From NCBI RefSeq assembly GCF_002222615.2, contig NZ_CP022412.2, positions 806,001 to 870,000 of the forward strand: 64,000 nt of DNA, given 5' to 3'. This DNA is from Bacteroides caccae (GTDB taxonomy: Bacteria > Bacteroidota > Bacteroidia > Bacteroidales > Bacteroidaceae). Under the pieces are notes generated by a model. The model was given only the letters and a program-made list of their open reading frames with translations, was not told the origin of the DNA and made no database searches. The translations under genes were made by a program, and so were the position numbers. Shown here piece by piece: positions 1 to 8,520 of the stretch (the stretch's first letter is position 1; every line of letters starts with the position of its first letter).

Positions 1-2262
1 GGTAACCGGGTGATTCTATATACTCCGGTAGTGAAAAACGAACATTTCCTGAACGCCGTCTCTTATCTTGTCCGTCGCATGGACGAAAATACAGCACCCG
101 ACAATTTCCTGACTCACTCCTTCAATCTGAAACCGGATACAAAAGAGTGGGACTTCCTCGCAAAGCAGTTTGAAGAAGCCTATGCTATGAAAGATCACCT
201 CACGCATGTGTCTCCACGCGTTCAGAACCGTAATCTTCCGTACACTCCCGTCGCCCCATCGGACACAATGCAGAATGAACCGGATACGGACTTCGACTTG
301 TCACAAAATCAGGAATGGGTGCGCCGTATCTTTGCCAAATGGAAGAAAAGCGGAACGGAAGAACCGGAAATCATTCCTTTACAGATAGGTGCGGAAACAG
401 TAGTATGCAAAAACCGCTACAAATACCTCGACCGTTGCCAGAATGACGAGGTCTGTATCTGTGAAATGTCACAGGCGGACAGTGCTCAAGTGGAAAAGAT
501 TATCGAAATTGCCGAGACAGATCCTGCCGGGTGGAGAAAAACCACACTGGAAGAACGCCACCGGATTATGTACGAAGCAGCCAACCGGCTCGCTGATATG
601 AGGGGTGACCTGATAGGTTGTATGTGTGCCGTAACCGGTAAAACTGTCATTGAAGGTGATGTAGAAGTATCGGAAGCGGTAGATTATGCCCGTTTCTACA
701 CGACAGCGATGAAGAAATTCGCCGCATTAGATGATATAGAGATAAAACCGAAAGGTACCATATTGGTCATTTCACCGTGGAACTTCCCGTGTGCCATTCC
801 CGTAGGCGGTATAGTAGCCGGACTGGCGGGAGGAAACACCGTTATCCTGAAACCTGCCACCGTAGCGGCTCCGGTTGCCTGGATGTTCGCCAAAGCTTTT
901 TGGGATGCAGGTGTACCGAAAGAGGCCTTACAAGTCATCATCACCAACCGGGAAGCGCTGAAAGTGCTGACTACCGCCCCTGCAATCAAGCATATCATTC
1001 TGACAGGAGGAACAGACACCGCCCAGAATATCGCAAGAGCCAATCCGGTAACTCCGCTATCAGCCGAAACGGGAGGCAAAAACGTCATTATCCTCACTGC
1101 ATCGGGCGACCGTGACCATGCTATCATGAACATCGTCGCTTCCGCCTTCGGTAATGCCGGCCAGAAATGTTCCGCCTGCTCTCTGCTATTGGTCGAACGT
1201 TCGGTCTATGAAGACAAGAACTTCCAAAGCAAACTGAAAGATGCGGCAACGAGCCTGAAAGTAGGCAGTGTCTGGAATCCCGGAAATATTGTCGGTCCGA
1301 TGATTACCAATAAGAACGACAAGTTGCTGCAAGCCTTCAACCTCGAACCGGGAGAATCGTGGCTGGTTCCTCCCCGTTTCATCGATGAGAAAGAATATAT
1401 GCTGGCTCCGACCGTGAAATGGGGAGTGAAACCGGAAAACTTCTCTTTCCGAACCGAGTTATTCGGCCCTCTGCTGAGTGTTGCCTGCATCGAGAACCTT
1501 GAAGAAGGAATTAAGTTAGTCAATAGCCTGGATTACGGGTTAACTTCGGGATTACAGAGTCTTGATGAAGAGGAACAAAAGCTGTGGAAAAACTCCGTAA
1601 TAGCAGGCAACCTGTATATCAACCGGGGAATCACCGGAGCAATCGTCAACCGCCAGCCATTCGGTGGAATGAAACTGTCTGCTTTCGGAGGCGGTATCAA
1701 AGCGGGAGGTCCCAATTATTGTACCTGTTTTGTAGAAATCACAGACAAGCCGGACAGCCAGACTGATTACATAGACAGTTATTTCGACGCTTGTGAGGAA
1801 GAATTTATGGACCCGAGGGATGTTAATAAGCTATACGGAGAACAGAATGTCTTCCGTTACTTACCTTTGAAAAGCATGATTCTACGTCTTTTTCCGGAAG
1901 ACACAGATAGAGAGGTCAATATGATCTCATACGCCTCGGAACTATGTAGAACACCTCTCACTATCAGCTTCGACCCCTCGGATGACCGTACTGCCGCACT
2001 TACTCAATATGGCTGGCCGCTTCGAAAGGAATCACTGGAGGACTTCCTGAAAGTGATGCCGGACTATGAAAGAGTACGTACTTGTTCTCCGAATATCCCC
2101 AAATGTATGTATGAACGTGCCGCGGAAACCAATATGTATATTGTGGCAGCGCCTCCTATGAAACAGGGACGCATCGAACTTATTCGCTACTTCAAGGAAC
2201 AAAGCATTTCTTTCGAATATCACCGGTATGGTAGTATTTCCGAAGTGCCGCCTTACGAATAA
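1..2262 (+). CDS. putA: Bifunctional proline dehydrogenase / P5C (glutamate-semialdehyde) dehydrogenase, 3' part
   Basis: The frame is open from base 1, so the gene enters from upstream and its N-terminus is missing. The first ~35 residues (VRRMDEN, NFL) look like the end of a proline dehydrogenase barrel. An aldehyde dehydrogenase domain follows at about residues 125-590, counted from the GTG at 10. It has the SPWNFP motif, the general-base Glu353 in SAETGGKN and the nucleophile Cys387 in GQKCSA. A further ~150 residues form a C-terminal extension. Members of this family oxidise proline to P5C with FAD and then to glutamate with NAD+. The ALDH part could stand alone, but the upstream residues favour the fused enzyme. 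A hairpin follows at 2275-2329. Confidence 0.88.
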   Translation, partial: GNRVILYTPVVKNEHFLNAVSYLVRRMDENTAPDNFLTHSFNLKPDTKEWDFLAKQFEEAYAMKDHLTHVSPRVQNRNLPYTPVAPSDTMQNEPDTDFDLSQNQEWVRRIFAKWKKSGTEEPEIIPLQIGAETVVCKNRYKYLDRCQNDEVCICEMSQADSAQVEKIIEIAETDPAGWRKTTLEERHRIMYEAANRLADMRGDLIGCMCAVTGKTVIEGDVEVSEAVDYARFYTTAMKKFAALDDIEIKPKGTILVISPWNFPCAIPVGGIVAGLAGGNTVILKPATVAAPVAWMFAKAFWDAGVPKEALQVIITNREALKVLTTAPAIKHIILTGGTDTAQNIARANPVTPLSAETGGKNVIILTASGDRDHAIMNIVASAFGNAGQKCSACSLLLVERSVYEDKNFQSKLKDAATSLKVGSVWNPGNIVGPMITNKNDKLLQAFNLEPGESWLVPPRFIDEKEYMLAPTVKWGVKPENFSFRTELFGPLLSVACIENLEEGIKLVNSLDYGLTSGLQSLDEEEQKLWKNSVIAGNLYINRGITGAIVNRQPFGGMKLSAFGGGIKAGGPNYCTCFVEITDKPDSQTDYIDSYFDACEEEFMDPRDVNKLYGEQNVFRYLPLKSMILRLFPEDTDREVNMISYASELCRTPLTISFDPSDDRTAALTQYGWPLRKESLEDFLKVMPDYERVRTCSPNIPKCMYERAAETNMYIVAAPPMKQGRIELIRYFKEQSISFEYHRYGSISEVPPYE

Positions 2263-2274
2263 TTAATACTAAAA

Positions 2275-2329
2275 TCCCCTTATTCTGTGACTTTACTTTC
2301 CATACTAAAAGTAAGCCGGAATAAGGGGA
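2275..2329 (+). terminator. Hairpin after putA, probable terminator or attenuator
   Basis: An 11-bp perfect stem (TCCCCTTATTC at 2275-2285 with GAATAAGGGGA at 2319-2329) encloses a smaller TACTTT/AAAGTA stem. It begins 12 bases after the putA stop. No clear T-run follows, so termination is inferred from position and stem strength. Confidence 0.5.
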
Positions 2330-2376
2330 AAAGACAGAAAGTATACCAAGTTTCCTTTATTAGCTCAAAAAATGAT

Positions 2377-2384
2377 TATCTTTG
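2377..2384 (+). promoter_or_regulatory. Bacteroides -7 box (TATCTTTG) for ychF
   Basis: TATCTTTG matches the Bacteroides vegetative -7 consensus TAnnTTTG. No convincing -33 TTTG is seen. The predicted leader is roughly 105 nt and can fold, with ATGAACAA at 2395-2402 complementary to TTGTTCAT at 2449-2456. Confidence 0.5.
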
Positions 2385-2498
2385 CAGACTAAAAATGAAC
2401 AACTTGGTAACAAACACTCTTTTTTATCCGGGTATTGCCTCCAAATCATTGTTCATATATATGTATCCTATTGATAATAATAGAAATAATAGATTAAT

Positions 2499-3602
2499 AT
2501 GGCATTGCAATGTGGTATTGTTGGACTACCGAACGTGGGTAAGTCGACACTTTTCAACTGTTTGTCGAATGCGAAAGCACAGGCGGCAAATTTCCCTTTC
2601 TGTACTATTGAACCCAATGTAGGTGTAATTACCGTTCCCGATGAACGTCTGAATGCGCTGGCAGAATTGGTACATCCCCAACGGATTGTTCCTACAACCG
2701 TAGAAATCGTAGATATCGCCGGACTGGTAAAAGGTGCAAGTAAAGGTGAAGGATTGGGAAACAAGTTCCTTGCCAATATCCGTGAGACAGACGCTATTAT
2801 CCATGTACTCCGTTGCTTCGACGACGATAACGTGACACACGTAGACGGAAGTGTAAATCCTGTCCGCGACAAAGAAATCATCGACTATGAACTTCAGTTG
2901 AAAGACTTGGAAACGATCGAGAGTCGTATCCAAAAGGTACAGAAACAAGCACAAACGGGTGGCGACAAAGCTGCCAAACAGGCTTACGATGTACTGGTTC
3001 AATATAAAGAAGCGTTGGAACAAGGCAAATCGGCACGTACCGTTACTTTTGAGACAAAAGATGAACAGAAGATTGCACATGAACTGTTCCTGTTGACTAG
3101 CAAACCGGTAATGTATGTCTGCAATGTAGACGAAGCAAGTGCAGTAAACGGCAACAAATACGTAGATATGGTACGTGAAGCCGTAAAAGACGAGAATGCT
3201 GAAATACTGGTTGTTGCAGCCAAGACAGAAGCGGACATCGCCGAGCTGGAAACATACGAAGACCGTCAGATGTTCCTCGCCGAAGTAGGCTTGGAGGAAT
3301 CGGGCGTAGCACGTCTTATCAAATCAGCCTATAAATTGCTGAATCTCGAAACTTACTTCACTGCCGGCGTACAGGAAGTGCGTGCCTGGACTTACGAGAA
3401 AGGTTGGAAAGCTCCGCAATGTGCCGGTGTGATCCATACCGATTTTGAAAAAGGATTCATCCGTGCGGAAGTGATAAAATACGATGATTATATCCGGTAC
3501 GGTTCGGAAGCAGCAGTGAAAGAAGCCGGAAAACTGGGCGTAGAAGGCAAAGAATACGTCGTGCAGGACGGTGACATCATGCACTTCCGTTTCAACGTAT
3601 AA
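2499..3602 (+). CDS. ychF: Ribosome-binding ATPase YchF (Obg-family)
   Basis: This 367-aa protein has the usual family length. The P-loop GLPNVGKST (residues 9-17) lies in an N-terminal G domain. The usual NKxD specificity motif is replaced by NVDE (about residues 209-212), the hallmark that lets YchF bind ATP rather than GTP. A central coiled-coil region and a C-terminal TGS-type domain (FTAGVQEVRAWT, then GFIRAEVI) follow. YchF associates with ribosomes and is linked to translation and oxidative-stress responses. It has its own -7 box at 2377 and the next gene begins 42 bases after its stop. Confidence 0.96.
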   Translation: MALQCGIVGLPNVGKSTLFNCLSNAKAQAANFPFCTIEPNVGVITVPDERLNALAELVHPQRIVPTTVEIVDIAGLVKGASKGEGLGNKFLANIRETDAIIHVLRCFDDDNVTHVDGSVNPVRDKEIIDYELQLKDLETIESRIQKVQKQAQTGGDKAAKQAYDVLVQYKEALEQGKSARTVTFETKDEQKIAHELFLLTSKPVMYVCNVDEASAVNGNKYVDMVREAVKDENAEILVVAAKTEADIAELETYEDRQMFLAEVGLEESGVARLIKSAYKLLNLETYFTAGVQEVRAWTYEKGWKAPQCAGVIHTDFEKGFIRAEVIKYDDYIRYGSEAAVKEAGKLGVEGKEYVVQDGDIMHFRFNV

Positions 3603-3644
3603 TCGCGATAACCTTGCATTTGTAATCAGCAAATTGTAATTATT

Positions 3645-4556
3645 ATGAAGTATCTCATTGCAGGAACCGGAGGCGTTGGAGGTAGTATAGCAGGATTTCT
3701 GTCGCTTGCCGGAAAAGACGTTACTTGTATTGCCCGCGGAGCTCATTTGCAGGCAATACAGACAAACGGCTTGAAATTGAAATCGGACTTGAAGGGAGAG
3801 CACACGCTTGCTATCCCGGCAACAACAGCAGAAGAATTCAATGGAAAGGCAGACGTAATCTTTGTCTGCGTCAAGGGATATTCTGTCGACTCGATTACTG
3901 AACTGATAAAGAGGGCGGCACATGACAAGACAATCGTCATTCCTATTCTGAATGTTTACGGAACAGGACCGCGTATCCAACGTCTCGTTCCGGGAGTGAC
4001 GGTACTCGACGGTTGCATCTATATTGTCGGATTCGTATCCGGTACAGGAGAGATCACTCAAATGGGAAAAATTTTCCGCCTGGTGTACGGAGCCCACAAA
4101 GGGACACAGGTTGCCCCGGGAATACTGGAAGCCGTTCAGAAAGATCTTCAGGAGAGCGGAATCAAAGCGGAAATCTCTCCGGATATCAATCGGGATACCT
4201 TCATTAAATGGTCGTTCATCTCGGCAATGGCTGTCACCGGAGCTTACTATGACGTCCCCATGGGCGAGGTACAGAAACCGGGAAAGGTACGCGATACCTT
4301 CATCGGACTTTCCACGGAGAGTGCCGAACTGGGACGTAAACTGGGTGTAGAATTTCCCGAAGACCCGATAAGCTATAATCTGAAAGTCATCGACAAACTC
4401 GACCCGGAAAGTACCGCTTCCATGCAGAAAGACCTGGCACGGGGACATGATTCGGAGATACAAGGATTGTTATTCGACATGATTACCGCTGCGGAAGAAC
4501 AAGGGATTGATATTCCTACTTACCGGATGGTAGCCGAAAAATTCACTAAACACTAA
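3645..4556 (+). CDS. panE: 2-dehydropantoate 2-reductase family protein
   Basis: This 303-aa protein opens with a Rossmann NADPH-binding motif ([10 protein letters not shown], residues 5-14), typical of ketopantoate reductases. The ApbA/PanE C-terminal helical domain follows, with KWSFISAMA near residue 190. PanE reduces 2-dehydropantoate to pantoate for pantothenate and CoA synthesis. No other pantothenate gene is adjacent, and this superfamily includes paralogues with other keto-acid substrates, so the exact substrate is inferred. It lies 42 bases after ychF and 28 bases before lgt on the same strand, probably cotranscribed. Confidence 0.85.
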   Translation: MKYLIAGTGGVGGSIAGFLSLAGKDVTCIARGAHLQAIQTNGLKLKSDLKGEHTLAIPATTAEEFNGKADVIFVCVKGYSVDSITELIKRAAHDKTIVIPILNVYGTGPRIQRLVPGVTVLDGCIYIVGFVSGTGEITQMGKIFRLVYGAHKGTQVAPGILEAVQKDLQESGIKAEISPDINRDTFIKWSFISAMAVTGAYYDVPMGEVQKPGKVRDTFIGLSTESAELGRKLGVEFPEDPISYNLKVIDKLDPESTASMQKDLARGHDSEIQGLLFDMITAAEEQGIDIPTYRMVAEKFTKH

Positions 4557-4584
4557 TTCACCAAACCGTAAACCGTTATCCAAT

Positions 4585-5427
4585 ATGAATACCTTATTAT
4601 TATCTATCAACTGGAATCCGAATCCCGAACTATTTAACCTGTTCGGCCTTTCTATCCGTTACTACGGGCTATTGTGGGCAGTAGGAATTTTTCTGGCTTA
4701 CGTCATTGTTCACTACCAGTATCGCGATAAAAAAATAGATGAGAAGAAATTTGACCCCCTCTTCTTCTATTGTTTTTTCGGTATTCTGATTGGAGCACGT
4801 CTGGGGCATTGCCTGTTCTACGACCCGGGACAGTATCTGACAAGCGGTAAAGGGTTTGTAGAGATGCTGTTACCTATTAAATTCCTGCCTGCCGGCGGTT
4901 GGAAATTCACAGGATATGAAGGACTTGCCAGCCACGGGGGGACACTTGGACTGATTATTGCTCTGTGGCTCTATTGCCGCAAAACAAAACTTCATTATAT
5001 GGACGTGCTGGATATGATTGCCGTAGCTACTCCAATTACCGCCTGCTGTATCCGTCTTGCCAACCTGATGAACTCCGAAATCATCGGCAAGCCGTCTGAT
5101 GTGCCCTGGGCATTCATTTTCGAACGGGTAGATATGCAACCCCGTCATCCGGGACAGCTCTACGAAGCGATCGCTTATCTTATCTTGTTCTTCATCATGA
5201 TTTACCTGTATAAGAATTACAGCAAGAAACTGCATCGCGGCTTCTTCTTCGGGCTCTGCCTGACCTACATATTTGTCTTCCGTTTCTTCATCGAATTTTT
5301 GAAGGAGAACCAAGAGGATTTCGAGAACAACATGATGTTCAACATGGGACAATGGCTAAGTATTCCATTCGTTATAGTCGGCATCTACTTCATGTTTTTC
5401 TACGACCGGAAGAAAAAAGTAGCCTGA
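4585..5427 (+). CDS. lgt: Prolipoprotein diacylglyceryl transferase
   Basis: This 280-aa integral inner-membrane protein has about seven hydrophobic segments. Family motifs are visible: the N-terminal [10 protein letters not shown] segment, [17 protein letters not shown] and RHPGQLYEA. Lgt moves diacylglycerol from phosphatidylglycerol to the lipobox cysteine of prelipoproteins, the first step of lipoprotein maturation. That step is needed by the many SusD-like lipoproteins in this window. The gene ends the ychF-panE-lgt run and is followed by a strong hairpin shared with convergent mutS. Confidence 0.96.
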   Translation: MNTLLLSINWNPNPELFNLFGLSIRYYGLLWAVGIFLAYVIVHYQYRDKKIDEKKFDPLFFYCFFGILIGARLGHCLFYDPGQYLTSGKGFVEMLLPIKFLPAGGWKFTGYEGLASHGGTLGLIIALWLYCRKTKLHYMDVLDMIAVATPITACCIRLANLMNSEIIGKPSDVPWAFIFERVDMQPRHPGQLYEAIAYLILFFIMIYLYKNYSKKLHRGFFFGLCLTYIFVFRFFIEFLKENQEDFENNMMFNMGQWLSIPFVIVGIYFMFFYDRKKKVA

Positions 5428-5458
5428 ACCTGATATATAAAAATCGACTGCATACTAG

Positions 5459-5496
5459 AAAGGCGTTTCCTCCAATCACTTAAAGGAAACGCCTTT
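5459..5496. terminator. Bidirectional intrinsic terminator between lgt and mutS
   Basis: A 13-bp perfect stem (AAAGGCGTTTCCT at 5459-5471 with AGGAAACGCCTTT at 5484-5496) has A/T tracts on both sides, so it works on either strand. It lies between convergent lgt and mutS. A second small hairpin (CGTTTTC 5510-5516 with GAAAACG 5526-5532) follows nearer mutS. Confidence 0.85.
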
Positions 5497-5567
5497 TGTA
5501 CTTACAAATCGTTTTCCAGACCTCAGAAAACGTTCTATATACTATTTGTGAACACGTTAATAATCCG

Positions 5568-8186
5568 CTATTTTCCCCTGACTATCTTCTTTATATCATT
5601 CAACTTGTTCAGCGCTTCAATAGGAGTGAGATTATTTACATCCAAATTTAATATTTCATCGCGAATCTGACAGAGTATCGGATCGTCCAACTGGAAGAAA
5701 CTTAACTGCATACCACCACGGTTCTCGCTTACTTCCGCCAACGGCTTGCCTGCTATTCCCTGCTGGCGATTATCAGATTCAAGCTGCTTCAGAATCTCAT
5801 TCGCACGCTTCACAATGCTTTTCGGCATACCCGCCATTTTTGCTACATGAATACCGAAAGAGTGCTCACTACCACCACGTTCCAGTTTACGAAGGAAGAT
5901 TACCTTATTATCCACCTCTTTCACCGATACATTATAGTTCTTGATACGCTTGAAAGATTTTTCCATTTCATTCAATTCGTGGTAATGCGTGGCGAATAAA
6001 GTACGTGCTTTGGCTTTCGGATGTTCGTGGATATATTCCACAATCGCCCAGGCAATAGAGATGCCATCATACGTAGAGGTACCACGCCCCAACTCGTCAA
6101 ATAGTACCAGGCTTCGGGAAGAAACATTGTTCAGAATATCCGCCGCTTCGTTCATCTCCACCATAAAAGTAGATTCACCTACGGAGATGTTATCACTTGC
6201 TCCCACACGAGTGAATATTTTATCCACCAGCCCGATATGGGCGCTCTCCGCAGGGACAAACGAACCGATTTGAGCCAACAGCGTAATCAATGCCGTCTGA
6301 CGCAAAAGCGCTGACTTACCCGCCATATTGGGACCGGTTATTATGATGATCTGCTGCGTACTACTGTCCAACATCACATTATTGGCAATATATTTCTCTC
6401 CTATCGGAAGCTGTTTCTCAATTACCGGGTGACGGCCCTGACGAATATCCAATACGTCGTTATCCTCAATAACCGGACGGATGTAGTTATTCTCACGCGC
6501 CACATTAGCGAAAGACAACAGACAGTCCAACCGGGCAATCTGATTGGCGTTAACCTGTATCTGGGGGATAAACTCCGTCAATGCCTGTACCAAATTCGTA
6601 TATAACTGCGTTTCCAGCACAAGAATCTTATCTTCGGCACCAAGAATTTTTTCTTCGTACTCTTTCAGTTCCTGTGTAATATAACGTTCCGCATTTACCA
6701 ACGTCTGCTTGCGAATCCACTCTTTAGGGACCTTGTCCTTATGAACATTACGAACCTCGATATAATAGCCGAATACATTATTATAAGCCACTTTCAAACT
6801 CGGAATACCCGTTTCTTCGCTTTCCCGCTGCTGTATCTGAAGCAGATAGTCTTTTCCCGAATACGAAATCCGGCGCAATTCGTCCAAATCCGCATTCACA
6901 CCGTCTTTAATCACTCCGCCCTTATTTATCAACAAAGGAGGATCATTATTAATTTCCCGGGCAATCCGGTCACGAATAGAAACACAAAGATTCAACCGCT
7001 CACCAATACGGTTCAGACTTGCATTATCCGCTTCAAGACAAGCCTGTTTGATCGGTTCGATAGCCTGCAAAGCCACTTTCAGCTGAACCACTTCACGCGG
7101 TGACACACGTCCCACAGCCACTTTGGAGATGATACGCTCCAAATCACCGACAAGATGCAACTGTTCTTCGATCAACTCCTTAAAGTCCGGTTGACGGAAG
7201 AAATACTCCACCACATTCAGACGCTCATTGATCGGTTTCTCGTCCTTCAATGGAAAAACTATCCAACGTTTCAACAGACGTGCTCCCATTGGGCTGATCG
7301 TCCTGTCAATCACATTGAGCAGACTGCTTCCTCCATCGTTCATGCTGCCAATCAATTCGAGGCTGCGCACCGTGAATTTATCCAGCCGGACATATTTATC
7401 CTCCTCAATACGAGCCAATGAAGTAATATGCCCGATTTGAGTATGCTGTGTCATTGTCAGGTATTGAAGAATAGCCCCCGAAGCAATAATACCGTTTTTC
7501 AAATGCTCTACTCCGAATCCTTTCAGATTCTTTGTTTCAAAATGCTTCAGAAGTTTTTCGCGGGCAGTAGTTTCCGTAAACACCCAGTCGTCCAGTTCGA
7601 AAGTGAAGAATTTACTACCGAAATTGCCTTCAAACATAAGGCGCTTGCCACGTTCAAAAAGAATTTCTTTCGGGCCGAAGTTATTCAACAGTTTGTCTAT
7701 ATAGTCGAAAGGTCCTTCGGCAGTCAGAAATTCACCGGTAGATATGTCAAGGAAAGCAACCCCGCAGGAAGCCTTTCCGAAATGTACGGCGGCCAGGAAG
7801 TTGTTTTCCTTATAGTTTAATATATTATCATTGATAGAGACACCGGGAGTCACCAATTCGGTAATGCCGCGCTTCACCAGTTTCTTGGTCATTTTCGGGT
7901 CTTCCAACTGGTCGCAGATAGCCACCCGTTTTCCGGCACGAACCAATTTCGGAAGATAAGTATCGAGCGCATGATGAGGAAATCCCGCCATTTCAATCGT
8001 CTTTCCTTTTCCGTTAGCACGTTTTGTCAGTGTGATTCCTAATATTTCGGCTGCAACAATGGCGTCCGTAGAGTATGTTTCATAAAAGTCACCGCAACGA
8101 AACAGCATTACCGCATCCGGATGTTTCGCCTTCAAATCCAGAAACTGTTTCATCATGGGGGTGAGCACGATTTCTTCTTCGTTCAC
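5568..8186 (-). CDS. mutS: DNA mismatch repair ATPase MutS
   Basis: Domain order is that of MutS. The N-terminal mismatch-recognition domain carries the Phe-x-Glu reader in CGDFYETY. Connector, lever and clamp regions follow. The C-terminal ABC ATPase has Walker A GPNMAGKS (residues 618-625), the Walker B/DELGRG region and FATHYHEL. I start it at the GTG at 8186, giving 872 aa. This start is preceded by an AAGGAGAG-type ribosome site, and the best promoter lies at 8236-8266, inside a possible longer reading frame from 8291. An mRNA from that promoter could not carry the upstream ATG. MutS binds mispairs and recruits MutL. No mutL is in the window. Confidence 0.96.
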   Translation of the reverse strand: MNEEEIVLTPMMKQFLDLKAKHPDAVMLFRCGDFYETYSTDAIVAAEILGITLTKRANGKGKTIEMAGFPHHALDTYLPKLVRAGKRVAICDQLEDPKMTKKLVKRGITELVTPGVSINDNILNYKENNFLAAVHFGKASCGVAFLDISTGEFLTAEGPFDYIDKLLNNFGPKEILFERGKRLMFEGNFGSKFFTFELDDWVFTETTAREKLLKHFETKNLKGFGVEHLKNGIIASGAILQYLTMTQHTQIGHITSLARIEEDKYVRLDKFTVRSLELIGSMNDGGSSLLNVIDRTISPMGARLLKRWIVFPLKDEKPINERLNVVEYFFRQPDFKELIEEQLHLVGDLERIISKVAVGRVSPREVVQLKVALQAIEPIKQACLEADNASLNRIGERLNLCVSIRDRIAREINNDPPLLINKGGVIKDGVNADLDELRRISYSGKDYLLQIQQRESEETGIPSLKVAYNNVFGYYIEVRNVHKDKVPKEWIRKQTLVNAERYITQELKEYEEKILGAEDKILVLETQLYTNLVQALTEFIPQIQVNANQIARLDCLLSFANVARENNYIRPVIEDNDVLDIRQGRHPVIEKQLPIGEKYIANNVMLDSSTQQIIIITGPNMAGKSALLRQTALITLLAQIGSFVPAESAHIGLVDKIFTRVGASDNISVGESTFMVEMNEAADILNNVSSRSLVLFDELGRGTSTYDGISIAWAIVEYIHEHPKAKARTLFATHYHELNEMEKSFKRIKNYNVSVKEVDNKVIFLRKLERGGSEHSFGIHVAKMAGMPKSIVKRANEILKQLESDNRQQGIAGKPLAEVSENRGGMQLSFFQLDDPILCQIRDEILNLDVNNLTPIEALNKLNDIKKIVRGK

Positions 8187-8235
8187 GGTTCTCTCCTTTT
8201 CTTTTTTTATTGAGTATATACTGTGATTATCGGAA

Positions 8236-8266
8236 CAAAGATAACGGTTTTTCGGCAGAGAATCAA
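8236..8266 (-). promoter_or_regulatory. mutS promoter
   Basis: On the minus strand the -7 box is TATCTTTG (8236-8243), with TTG 20 bases upstream (8264-8266). The predicted transcript starts near 8230 and gives a leader of about 45 nt before the GTG at 8186. Confidence 0.6.
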
Positions 8267-8391
8267 CGGAATCCACCGATTCAATTATCAAAATTAGTGT
8301 TGCATACCTTTAAAAAAGAACGGCGTTTTTCTTAACAAACAGGAGAAAACTATTAAAACGTGTTATAAAACATAGTATTTTACTTGGATAA

Positions 8392-8422
8392 TTTGCTAAT
8401 TTCCTAAGAGTCCGTATCTTTG
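8392..8422 (+). promoter_or_regulatory. Strong consensus promoter for a short RNA
   Basis: TTTG (8392-8395), exactly 19 bases, then TATCTTTG (8415-8422) is a near-ideal Bacteroides promoter. It points rightward, away from mutS and towards the 3' end of the oppositely oriented GH2 gene. No protein gene lies downstream of it on this strand. Confidence 0.7.
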
Positions 8423-8429
8423 CAATGTG

Positions 8430-8490
8430 TTTTTCATAGTATTAGATTTAAGGTTAACAAAGGTTGGAGCAAGGCGTTGCTCCTTTTTTT
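8430..8490 (+). ncRNA. Candidate short non-coding RNA of about 60 nt
   Basis: The unit has a promoter (8392-8422), about 35 nt of A/T-rich sequence, then a strong intrinsic terminator. The terminator stem is GGAGCAA (8466-8472) with TTGCTCC (8477-8483), a 4-base loop, and seven T residues (8484-8490). No reading frame of useful length with a ribosome site is seen. The transcript would end just beyond the 3' end of the GH2 gene (stop at 8509) without overlapping its coding sequence. A role as a free small RNA is inference, and the unit could also be a promoter remnant. The region 8187-8508 otherwise holds only this unit, the mutS promoter and a hairpin. Confidence 0.5.
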
Positions 8491-8500
8491 ATGTCCATAA

Positions 8501-8520
8501 GCCGGGTTTTACCACCCGGC
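8501..8520. other. Hairpin spanning the GH2 stop codon
   Basis: GCCGGGT (8501-8507) pairs with ACCCGGC (8514-8520). The stop codon of the minus-strand GH2 gene lies in the loop and stem. No T-run follows on the minus strand, so it may stabilise the 3' end of the PUL1 transcript rather than terminate it. Confidence 0.4.

Noticed and set aside
3324..4463. Open frame of 379 codons on the minus strand
   Set aside because: It runs antisense to panE and part of ychF, has no family signature or ribosome site, and its residues look like a shadow frame rich in Phe, Cys and Ser.
8501..8520. Intrinsic terminator for the PUL1 operon
   Set aside because: The stem is good but it overlaps the stop codon, and no T-run follows on the minus strand, so I list it only as a hairpin.
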